Source: DASPWV01 sp046727855 (GTDB taxonomy: Bacteria > Acidobacteriota > Vicinamibacteria > Vicinamibacterales > UBA2999). Taken from it: a stretch of DNA of 28,271 nt. How positions within the stretch are numbered: the first letter of the stretch is position 1; each line of letters begins with the position of its first letter. The position numbers were made by a program, and so were the translations under genes. The stretch covers positions 1-28,271 of the forward strand of contig JBKPDL010000030.1 in the NCBI GenBank assembly GCA_046727855.1. Direction: 5' to 3'. The notes below the pieces were generated by a model that was given only the letters and a program-made list of their open reading frames with translations, had not been told where the DNA came from and searched no databases. Below are positions 8,356-15,360 of the stretch, in pieces.

Positions 8356-8400
8356 TCAGCTCTCGGCGCATCGAGGTTTGTGCTGCGCGCCGAGAGCTGA
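8356..8400. repeat. 14-bp inverted repeat in the aceE-aceF spacer
   Basis: TCAGCTCTCGGCGC (8356-8369) and its exact reverse complement GCGCCGAGAGCTGA (8387-8400), with a 17-nt loop. Flanking DNA from about 8315 to 8410 contains further degenerate AGCT-CGGC units, so the hairpin is part of a repeat patch. No T-tract follows on the coding strand. It could attenuate or stabilise the polycistronic mRNA; this is inference. Confidence 0.75.
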
Positions 8401-8410
8401 CGGCTGAGAG

Positions 8411-11086
8411 CTAACTGATCGCCGGATCTGCTTTTTCCGGATCGATTTCCAGATCGCGGAGCGCTTGCTGCACCTGCTCGGGCTCGAGCTGTTTGTCTTT
8501 CATCAACGCGTTGAGCGTGCCGAGGGCGATGAAACGCGCGTCCACTTCGAAGAAATCGCGCAGCGCCGCGCGCGTGTCGGATCGGCCAAAGCCGTCGGTG
8601 CCGAGCGACACCAGCCGGCGCGGTAACCAGCGATCGATCGAATCCGGCAGCACCTTGCAGTAGTCGGACGCCGCGATGAACGGACCCGGCGCGTTCGCCG
8701 TCGCCTGCGTGACATACGGCACCCGCGGTTTGTCTGAGGGATGCAACCGGTTCCATCGCTCGCACGCGTGCCCGTCGCGATAGAGATTCACGTAGCTCGT
8801 CACGCTCCACACGTCCGCGCCGACGCCATATCTCTCTTCGAGGATCTTCTGCGCTTTGAGGGCCTCGCCCACGATGGTGCCGCTGCCGAAGATCTGCGCG
8901 CGGACCTTGCTCTCGCCCAATCCAGTGGGCCGCAGCAGATACATGCCCTTGAGGATGCCGTCTCGCGCGTCGTCAGGCATCGCTGGATGCTCGTACTGCT
9001 CGTTCATCAGCGTCAGGTAATAAAAGATGTTCTCCTGATCGCCGTACATCCGCTTGATGCCGTCCTCGATGATCACCGCGATCTCGTGTGCGAAGGCGGG
9101 ATCGTACGCCTGGCACGGCGGATAGGGCATGGCGTAGACGTGGCTGTTGCCGTCTTCGTGCTGGAGGCCTTCGCCGTTGAGCGTGGTGCGACCGGCAGTG
9201 CCGCCCAGCAGGAACCCGCGCGTGCGCTGATCCGCGCTGGCCCAGATCAAGTCGCCAATCCGCTGGAAGCCGAACATCGAATAGAAGATGAAGAACGGAA
9301 TCGTGTTGATGCCGTGTGTCGCATACGCACTGCCGGCCGCGATAAACGACGACATCGAACCCGCTTCGTTGATGCCCTCTTCGAGAATCTGCCCGTCTTG
9401 TGCTTCCTTGTAGTAAAGCAGCGTGTCCATGTCGACCGGCTCATAGAGCTGGCCACTGTGCGCGTAGATTCCGACCTGCCGGAAGAGCGCTTCCATCCCG
9501 AACGTGCGGGCTTCGTCGGGGACAATCGGCACCACCAGGCGGCCGATTTGCTCATCGCGCAGCAGCTTCGACAGCATGCGCACGAACACCATCGTCGTGC
9601 TCGCCTTGCGGCCTTCGGTTCCCTTGTGGAATTCGGCAAAGACGTCGCTCAGATCCGGGCGGATCGCCTCAGCGCGGACCTTACGCGACGGCACCGGACC
9701 GCCAAGGGCCTTGCGCCGTTCCAGCATGTATTTGATTTCGACGCTGTCTGGTGGGGGGCGGTAGAACGGGGCTTTGGCAACCTCTTCGTCTGAAATCGGA
9801 ATGCCAAACCGGGTGCGGAACGCTTTCACCTCATCGTCGTTCATTTTTTTCTGCTGATGCGTGACGTTTTTGCCTTCGCCAGATTCGCCGACGCCGTAGC
9901 CTTTGATGGTGCGCGCGAGAATCACCGTGGGCATGCCCTTGGTTTCGTGCGCGCGCTTATACGCGTTGTAGACCTTGACCGGGTCGTGACCGCCAAGCGT
10001 AAGGCGTTTGAGCTGCTCGTCGGACAGATGCTTCACCATGTCGAGCAGCCGCGGATCGTCGCCCCAGAAATGCTTGCGGACGTATGCGCCCGATTCGACC
10101 GCATACTTCTGATACTCGCCGTCGACGACTTCGCCCATCCGTTTGACGAGTAGTCCTTCGTGATCTTTGTCGAGCAGCTCGTCCCATTCGGAGCCCCAAA
10201 TCACTTTGATCACGTTCCAGCCGGCGCCGCGGAAGATGGCTTCGAGTTCCTGGATGATTTGACCGTTGCCGCGCACGGGTCCGTCAAGCCGCTGCAAGTT
10301 GCAGTTGATCACGAACAGCAGGTTGTCCAGCTTTTCGCGCGACGCGAGCGTGATCGCCCCGAGGGATTCCGGTTCGTCGGTTTCGCCGTCGCCGAGAAAC
10401 GCCCACACCTTTGCGTCCGAGCTGGGCTTTAATCCGCGATCTTCGAGGTAGCGATTGAAGCGCGCCTGATAGATCGCCATGATCGGCCCGAGTCCCATCG
10501 AAACGGTCGGGAACTCCCAGAAATCAGGCATCAGCCACGGATGTGGATACGACGACAGTCCGCCGCCCGGCCTGAGCTCGCGGCGGAAGTTCTCGAGCTG
10601 CTCGACGCTCAGGCGCCCTTCGACAAACGCGCGCGCGTAGATTCCCGGGGAAGCGTGACCCTGAAAATAAATGCTGTCGGCGTCTTCGCGCTCACGACTG
10701 CGGAAAAAATGATTGAAGGCAACTTCGTAGAGCGTCGCCGACGAAGCGTAGGTGGAAATGTGGCCGCCGATGCCGTCCTCCACGCGGTTGGCGCGGACGA
10801 CCATGGCCATGGCATTCCAGCGCACCAGGCTCTTGATGCGGCGTTCGATCTCGCGGCTTCCCGGATACGGCACTTCTTCCGAGCGATGCAGCGTGTTGAT
10901 GTAGGGTGTATTGGCGTTAAACGGCAGCTTGACGCCGTTCTGTTGCGCGTGGATGCCAAGGTCACGCAACAACCGGCCCACTCGCGCGGGACCACCGTGC
11001 TGAAGCACGTAGTCGAGCGACTCGAGCCATTCACGGGTCTCAAGCGCCTCGAGCTCGCGAGCATCGGTTGGGGCAGTACTCCTCAT
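8411..11086 (-). CDS. aceE: Pyruvate dehydrogenase E1, homodimeric type
   Basis: Thiamine-diphosphate E1 that decarboxylates pyruvate and acetylates AceF. From ATG 11086 it has 891 residues, almost the same as E. coli AceE (887), which marks the single-chain homodimeric E1 family rather than the alpha2beta2 type. Visible motifs are FQGHASPGIYARAF near residue 140, the ThDP/Mg-binding GDGETDEPES followed by INCNLQRLDGPV (about 230-265), and the pyrimidine-site glutamate region ILEEGINEAGSMSS near residue 580. An upstream frame extension exists, but it reads through the divergent promoter. An in-frame GTG three codons earlier (11095) is an alternative start. TACAAT (11129-11134, minus strand) is a good -10. 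First gene of the aceE-aceF-lpdA operon. Confidence 0.95.
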   Translation of the reverse strand: MRSTAPTDARELEALETREWLESLDYVLQHGGPARVGRLLRDLGIHAQQNGVKLPFNANTPYINTLHRSEEVPYPGSREIERRIKSLVRWNAMAMVVRANRVEDGIGGHISTYASSATLYEVAFNHFFRSREREDADSIYFQGHASPGIYARAFVEGRLSVEQLENFRRELRPGGGLSSYPHPWLMPDFWEFPTVSMGLGPIMAIYQARFNRYLEDRGLKPSSDAKVWAFLGDGETDEPESLGAITLASREKLDNLLFVINCNLQRLDGPVRGNGQIIQELEAIFRGAGWNVIKVIWGSEWDELLDKDHEGLLVKRMGEVVDGEYQKYAVESGAYVRKHFWGDDPRLLDMVKHLSDEQLKRLTLGGHDPVKVYNAYKRAHETKGMPTVILARTIKGYGVGESGEGKNVTHQQKKMNDDEVKAFRTRFGIPISDEEVAKAPFYRPPPDSVEIKYMLERRKALGGPVPSRKVRAEAIRPDLSDVFAEFHKGTEGRKASTTMVFVRMLSKLLRDEQIGRLVVPIVPDEARTFGMEALFRQVGIYAHSGQLYEPVDMDTLLYYKEAQDGQILEEGINEAGSMSSFIAAGSAYATHGINTIPFFIFYSMFGFQRIGDLIWASADQRTRGFLLGGTAGRTTLNGEGLQHEDGNSHVYAMPYPPCQAYDPAFAHEIAVIIEDGIKRMYGDQENIFYYLTLMNEQYEHPAMPDDARDGILKGMYLLRPTGLGESKVRAQIFGSGTIVGEALKAQKILEERYGVGADVWSVTSYVNLYRDGHACERWNRLHPSDKPRVPYVTQATANAPGPFIAASDYCKVLPDSIDRWLPRRLVSLGTDGFGRSDTRAALRDFFEVDARFIALGTLNALMKDKQLEPEQVQQALRDLEIDPEKADPAIS

Positions 11087-11124
11087 GACGGTCACTGGCC
11101 TTTCGTCTTGTCGTTGGACAACCT

Positions 11125-11134
11125 TACTATTGTA
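11125..11134. promoter_or_regulatory. Overlapping bidirectional -10 boxes between aceE and the glycosylase gene
   Basis: The 10-mer TACTATTGTA reads TACTAT on the plus strand (11125-11130) toward the glycosylase gene and TACAAT on the minus strand (11134-11129) toward aceE. Both fit the TAnnnT -10 rule, and neither side has a strong -35. The aceE leader would be about 35 nt and the glycosylase leader only a few nt. Confidence 0.5.
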
Positions 11135-11141
11135 GTCCTGC

Positions 11142-11858
11142 TTGCAGCCCAGACTCATCTCCGTTCGGAATGCCATTGTTGACTGCCAGCGATGCACACG
11201 CCTGCGCAGCTACTGTGCGCGTGTTGCGCGCGAGAAACGCGCCGCGTATCGCGACGAGCTCTACTGGGGACGGCCAGTGCCGGGCTTCGGCGATCCGCGC
11301 GCGCGTGTGCTCATCCTCGGGCTTGCGCCGGCCGCACACGGCGCCAATCGGACGGGGCGCGTGTTCACCGGAGATGGTGTCGGCGGCTCCGGAGATTTTT
11401 TGATTGCCGCACTCTATCGCGCGGGCTTTGCCAATATCGCCACATCGCACCGCGCAGACGATGGTCTTCGGTTGCGCGACGTTTACATTGCGGCTGCTGT
11501 GCGCTGCGCACCACCGGACAACAAACCGTTACCCGACGAAATCGCAGCATGTGCGGATCACCTCGATCGCGAGGTCGCGGCGCTTCCGCGATTGGAGGTG
11601 GTGGTGGCTCTCGGAAAGATCGCGTGGGACGCGTGGTTGGATCACCTCACGCGCAAGGGATGCGCGATCCGCCCACGCCTATCCTTCGCTCACGGCGCAG
11701 TGCTCGAGATGCCTAAGCTGCCTGGAGCGCGCGCGGTGCCCGGAGTGCTGCTCGGATGCTTTCATCCGTCGAGACAGAACACCAATACGGGCAAGGTCAC
11801 GGCGGAAATGTATGACGATGTGTTCGGGGTGATTGTGAAGGACCGCCTTCGGCGGTAG
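11142..11858 (+). CDS. Uracil-DNA glycosylase, family 5 (UdgB-like)
   Basis: Predicted Fe-S uracil-DNA glycosylase that removes uracil and other deaminated bases from DNA. The 238-residue protein has an N-terminal cysteine pair (DCQRC, about residues 14-18), two later cysteines (VRCAPP near 122 and AACADH near 137) that complete the cluster, motif 1 GLAPAAHGANRTGR (about 66-79) with the alanine context of family 5 rather than the catalytic Asp/Glu of other families, and the C-terminal motif HPSRQNTNTGK (about 207-217). TTG 11142 is the most upstream possible start because TAG at 11133 closes the frame and the first cysteines are needed. The final residues (KDRLRR) and the stop are encoded in a hairpin (11842-11856). 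Confidence 0.9.
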   Translation: MQPRLISVRNAIVDCQRCTRLRSYCARVAREKRAAYRDELYWGRPVPGFGDPRARVLILGLAPAAHGANRTGRVFTGDGVGGSGDFLIAALYRAGFANIATSHRADDGLRLRDVYIAAAVRCAPPDNKPLPDEIAACADHLDREVAALPRLEVVVALGKIAWDAWLDHLTRKGCAIRPRLSFAHGAVLEMPKLPGARAVPGVLLGCFHPSRQNTNTGKVTAEMYDDVFGVIVKDRLRR

Positions 11859-12003
11859 GACCGCGCGTCGCGCGGTGGGACGCGGGCCTAAAGGCCCGCG
11901 CTACATATTCAACAAACGCACGTAGCGGCAGACCTTCAGGTCCGCCTCCACCGCGCGCAGTTGGGTCTCACCCGTGAAGCGACCCCACCGCGCGAAGCGC
12001 GGT
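11842..12003. repeat. Cluster of five hairpin repeats between two convergent genes
   Basis: In order: ACCGCC/GGCGGT (11842-11856, containing part of the glycosylase stop), ACCGCGCG/CGCGCGGT (11860-11876, 1-nt loop), CGCGGGCCT/AGGCCCGCG (11881-11900), GGCaGACCT/AGGTCcGCC preceded by CGTAGC (11921-11946), and ACCGCGC/GCGCGGT (11987-12003). The third and fourth belong to the dispersed CCTnnAGG family; the others form a second type built on ACCGC arms. The gap holds no coding sequence. It may act as a bidirectional terminator by default. Confidence 0.8.
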
Positions 12004-12004
12004 C

Positions 12005-12955
12005 CTAAGCGCCGAGGATCCACCGCAACTTGGCAGCATCGAGGTTGCCGCCGGTCATCACAACAACCACCGGTCGTCCGGCAAGCGCGGCGCGCAACTT
12101 CAGCGCCGCGGCAATCGCCGCAGCGCCGGCACCTTCAGCCAGATTGTGCGTGGTCGCCAACGCCACGCGAACACCTTCGGCCAGTTCCTCCTCGCTGAGC
12201 GTCACCACGTCATCGAGCTCGCGCTGCAGAATGTCGAAGGTGAGATCGAAGGTGACGCGCGTCGCCATCCCTTCGGCGAACGTGTCGGCGCTCTCCCCTA
12301 CCACCCGCGTCTTGCCACGCCACGAACGGGCGAACGCGTCGGCCTTTTCGGCTTGCACACCGATCACCCGCGCCTTGGAGCCAAGGCCGGTCCGCACCAC
12401 GCAGAGACCGGAGGCGCCGCTGCCGCCGCCAATCGGCACGAGAATCGTGTCCACGGCAGGCATCGCCTCGAAGATCTCGAGGGCGTAGGTCCCGACGCCG
12501 GCAATGAGCATCGGCTCGTTCGCGGAGTGCACATAGCGGGCTCCCGTGTCGGTGGCAACGCGCTCGCAGCGCTCACGCGCTTCGTCGAAATCGCGTCCCC
12601 CTTCTTCGACCGTCGCGCCAAACGCACGCATCGCGGCGTTTTTCTCGGGGTTGTTGCCGTCAGGGACAAACACGGTGCACTTCACGCCTTCGAGGCGCGA
12701 GGCGTACGCGATCGACTGTCCGTGATTCCCGGTGCTCGCAGTCACGATGCCGCGGCGCCGTTCGTCGTTGGACAACGAGCGCACCAGATTCAATCCACCG
12801 CGGACCTTGAACGCCGTCGTGGGATTGTGGTTTTCGTGCTTCACATGAATGTCGAGGCCGGTCCGCTCGGCCAGCAACGGATGTTTTAACAGCGGCGTCG
12901 GTCGCACCACGTCCGCGATGCGCGTGCGCGCGGCGTAGATGTCATTTAGCGTCAT
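12005..12955 (-). CDS. PLP-dependent threonine dehydratase-like enzyme
   Basis: A 316-residue fold-type II PLP enzyme of the threonine/serine dehydratase and serine racemase group. It has the Schiff-base lysine segment TTAFKVRGG (K about residue 50), the phosphate/substrate loop TASTGNHGQS (about 75-84), the PLP-phosphate glycine loop GGGSGASG (about 173-180) and the C-terminal TGGNLD. No ACT regulatory domain is present, so it resembles catabolic TdcB-type rather than biosynthetic IlvA. The usual SFK before the lysine is AFK here, preceded by ENHNPTT, so substrate choice is uncertain: threonine, serine, hydroxyaspartate or an ectoine-catabolic EutB-like role are all possible. Its start overlaps the end of the glycerophosphodiesterase gene by 14 nt. 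Confidence 0.85.
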   Translation of the reverse strand: MTLNDIYAARTRIADVVRPTPLLKHPLLAERTGLDIHVKHENHNPTTAFKVRGGLNLVRSLSNDERRRGIVTASTGNHGQSIAYASRLEGVKCTVFVPDGNNPEKNAAMRAFGATVEEGGRDFDEARERCERVATDTGARYVHSANEPMLIAGVGTYALEIFEAMPAVDTILVPIGGGSGASGLCVVRTGLGSKARVIGVQAEKADAFARSWRGKTRVVGESADTFAEGMATRVTFDLTFDILQRELDDVVTLSEEELAEGVRVALATTHNLAEGAGAAAIAAALKLRAALAGRPVVVVMTGGNLDAAKLRWILGA

Positions 12956-13760
12956 GACAGCTATCTAACCCTGATTTCACGTTTAACCATGCTTCGCGAG
13001 CGGCGAGCGCCAGATCAGGACGGTCCGAGATGATGCCGTCCACGCCCCAATCGAGCAGCCGCTTTACATCCTGCGGGCTGTCGATCACCCAAACTTGCAC
13101 GGTTGCACCGTCGGCGTGGACCTGCCGAATGAAGGCGGGCGATATCACGCGCAGCCGGCCGGCGCGCTCAGGCACTTGGAACGCGATGTACGGCTTACGG
13201 CCCAGAGACGGGCAGCGCAGCCAGGATCGATAGAGCGTCCACCGCGCTTCCGGTTCGGACCCGCTGGTGGCGATTTCGGGCGCCTCGGCCCGCATCACCT
13301 GCAGCGCGGCTGGGTGATACGAACCGACGCACACGCGTTCCGCTGCGCCGGTGAGCCGAATGACGTCGATTACCGCGCGCGACAAGGCCGGTTCGCCGGT
13401 TTTCAGCTCGATGATCGTTCGCGTCTGGTGCGTGCGCAGCAGCGATTCGAGCGTGGGGACGCCGATCCCCTGGCCTCGAAATGGAAACTCGCCGTTGGTT
13501 GCGAATCGATAGCCGGCATCGACCCGCGCCAGCTCCGCTGCCGTCAGCGCGCCCACCCAGCCAGAGGCGTTGGTCGTCCGATCGAGCGTGGCGTCGTGAA
13601 TCACCACTGGTACATCGTCGCGCGACAGGTGAACGTCGCATTCCACGCCATCGGCGCCGCAGGCCAGGCCGCGCGCGAAGGCGGCCATCGTGTTTTCGGG
13701 TGCCAGCTTGGCGCCGCCGCGATGAGCGAACACAAGTCGCTGCGAGGGAGGAAAAATCAC
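12942..13760 (-). CDS. Glycerophosphodiester phosphodiesterase family protein
   Basis: Hydrolyses glycerophosphodiesters to sn-glycerol 3-phosphate and an alcohol. GTG 13760 gives a 272-residue protein starting just ahead of the conserved HRGG. Catalytic and metal residues of the GDPD TIM barrel are visible: H13 (HRGG), E22 (PENT), E40 and D42 (GVECDVH), H55 (VIHDATLDRTT) and an ELK further on. The frame is open up to 13823, but that extension would translate the divergent promoter. No signal peptide is seen, so it is probably cytoplasmic (UgpQ-like). TATTAT on the minus strand (13791-13796) is a likely -10, about 30 nt before the start. The 3' end overlaps the next gene by 14 nt, consistent with translational coupling. 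Confidence 0.9.
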   Translation of the reverse strand: MIFPPSQRLVFAHRGGAKLAPENTMAAFARGLACGADGVECDVHLSRDDVPVVIHDATLDRTTNASGWVGALTAAELARVDAGYRFATNGEFPFRGQGIGVPTLESLLRTHQTRTIIELKTGEPALSRAVIDVIRLTGAAERVCVGSYHPAALQVMRAEAPEIATSGSEPEARWTLYRSWLRCPSLGRKPYIAFQVPERAGRLRVISPAFIRQVHADGATVQVWVIDSPQDVKRLLDWGVDGIISDRPDLALAAREAWLNVKSGLDSCHDAK

Positions 13761-13789
13761 CGAAGAACCGCGCGCGGGCCGCACGGCGT

Positions 13790-13796
13790 CATAATA
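13790..13796. promoter_or_regulatory. Overlapping bidirectional -10 boxes between GDPD and AAA+ genes
   Basis: CATAATA reads CATAAT on the plus strand (13790-13795), only 6 nt before the AAA+ gene ATG, and TATTAT on the minus strand (13796-13791) toward the phosphodiesterase gene. No ribosome binding site precedes the AAA+ ATG, so its mRNA may be leaderless. Function is inferred from spacing and match to consensus. Confidence 0.5.
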
Positions 13797-13801
13797 GCGG
13801 C

Positions 13802-15322
13802 ATGCGGTCTCAGTCCAAGCCAAGCACTCTCAAAGAGCTCAAAGACGCCGTCGCACGCGGCGAAGTTCGCCAGCGCAGCGTCAAAGACGAGGTCCGCGAG
13901 AATCTCATCGCCAAGCTGCGCGCGAACGAATCGATTTTTCCCGGCATCATCGGATACGACGACACCGTCATTCCGCAGATCGTCAACGCTGTTCTCTCGC
14001 GCCACAATTTCATTCTGCTCGGCCTGCGCGGCCAGGCGAAAACGCGGATTCTCCGGGCCATCACGTCGCTGCTCGACGACTTCATTCCGGCGATTCCTGG
14101 AAGTGAGATCAACGACGATCCGCTCGCGCCGTTGTCGGCGTACGGCCGGCAACGGGTCGCGGCCGAGGGCGACAGCCTGCCGATCGTGTGGGTGCCGCGC
14201 GAAGCCCGCTACGTCGAGAAGCTTGCCACGCCCGACGTCACGATTGCCGACATGATCGGGGATATCGATCCGATCAAGGCGGCCAAAGGCGGGCTGCAGC
14301 TTGGCAGTGAGCTGGCGATGCATTTCGGTCTGCTGCCGCGCGCCAACCGCGGCCTCTTCGCCATCAACGAGTTGCCCGATCTTGCCGGCAAGATCCAGGT
14401 CGGCTTGTTCAACATCCTTCAGGAGGGCGACGTTCAGATCAAAGGCTATCCCGTGCGCATGCCGCTCGACGTGATGATGCTGTTCACGGCCAACCCGGAG
14501 GATTACACGGCGCGCGGCAAGATCATCACGCCGCTCAAGGATCGCATCGGGTCCGAGATTCGCACGCACTATATGAGCAACCGCGCGCAGGCGATGGACA
14601 TCACGTCGCAGGAGGCCTGGGTCGAGCGCGGCGCCGATGTGCAGATTCCGACGTTTATCCGCGAGATCGTGGAGGAAGTCGCCTTTCAGGCGCGCAGCGA
14701 GCGCAAAATCGACAAGCGATCGGGCGTGAGCCAGCGCATGCCGATTAGCGCGCTCGAAAGCGTTGTCTCCAACGCGGAGCGGCGGGCGTTTCTCCACGGC
14801 GAATCACCGGTCTCGGCGCGCGTGATCGACCTGTATGCGGCGCTGCCATCGATGACGGGTAAGTTCGAACTGGAATACGAAGGCGAGCTCAAAGGCGCCG
14901 ACTTCATCGCGCGCGAGCTGATCCGTGCGGCGGTGTCGAGCGTCTTCGACGGGTACTTCCCGGACGTGGACATGCGCCCGGTGGTGGAGTGGTTCGACCT
15001 CGGCGGCACGCTCAATCTCGGCGACGCGGTGTCGTCGCGCGAGCTCGTGGATCAAGCGCGCCGGGTTCAGGGTCTGGTGGAACTCGCCCACCGCGCGGGC
15101 ATTGCGCCTGATGCGCCGCTCCCCTTGCTCGCGTCCGGAATCGATTTCGTGCTCGAAGGCTTGTATTCGCAGAAAAAAATTGGCCGGACCGACGAGGGCG
15201 GTTATCACGGCACCGAGCCGGGACGCCGGCGGGAGTCGCAGCCACGAGCGCCCGTGTTGACGCCGGACGATGATGATATGGATGCGGCGCAGGGGCGGAA
15301 GAAGAAGCGGTACTACAACTAG
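13802..15322 (+). CDS. AAA+ ATPase of MoxR/magnesium-chelatase type, partner of the VWA protein
   Basis: A 506-residue AAA+ ATPase. Motifs: Walker A GLRGQAKT (residues 74-81), a Walker-B position reading FAINE (186-190) where the usual DE is NE, sensor 1 FTANPEDYT (228-236) and an arginine-finger region KDRIGSEIRTHY (about 244-255). The C-terminal 200 residues are helical and end in a charged, Lys/Arg-rich tail. ATPases of this kind act with VWA proteins as metal-inserting or remodelling chaperones, and a VWA gene follows 38 bp downstream. ATG 13802 is preferred: the frame is open upstream to 13481, but that reads antisense to the phosphodiesterase gene and through the promoter. The exact subfamily role is not known to me. 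Confidence 0.88.
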   Translation: MRSQSKPSTLKELKDAVARGEVRQRSVKDEVRENLIAKLRANESIFPGIIGYDDTVIPQIVNAVLSRHNFILLGLRGQAKTRILRAITSLLDDFIPAIPGSEINDDPLAPLSAYGRQRVAAEGDSLPIVWVPREARYVEKLATPDVTIADMIGDIDPIKAAKGGLQLGSELAMHFGLLPRANRGLFAINELPDLAGKIQVGLFNILQEGDVQIKGYPVRMPLDVMMLFTANPEDYTARGKIITPLKDRIGSEIRTHYMSNRAQAMDITSQEAWVERGADVQIPTFIREIVEEVAFQARSERKIDKRSGVSQRMPISALESVVSNAERRAFLHGESPVSARVIDLYAALPSMTGKFELEYEGELKGADFIARELIRAAVSSVFDGYFPDVDMRPVVEWFDLGGTLNLGDAVSSRELVDQARRVQGLVELAHRAGIAPDAPLPLLASGIDFVLEGLYSQKKIGRTDEGGYHGTEPGRRRESQPRAPVLTPDDDDMDAAQGRKKKRYYN

Positions 15323-15325
15323 GTC

Positions 15326-15350
15326 AGGTATCAGGTGACAACTGATACCT
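15326..15350. repeat. Small hairpin between AAA+ and VWA genes
   Basis: Perfect 9-bp arms AGGTATCAG (15326-15334) and CTGATACCT (15342-15350) with a 7-nt loop, starting 3 nt after the AAA+ stop. It lies 10 nt before the GTG of the VWA gene and just ahead of its GAGGA ribosome binding site, so folding could affect translation of that gene. Confidence 0.7.
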
Positions 15351-15360
15351 TCGAGGATCA

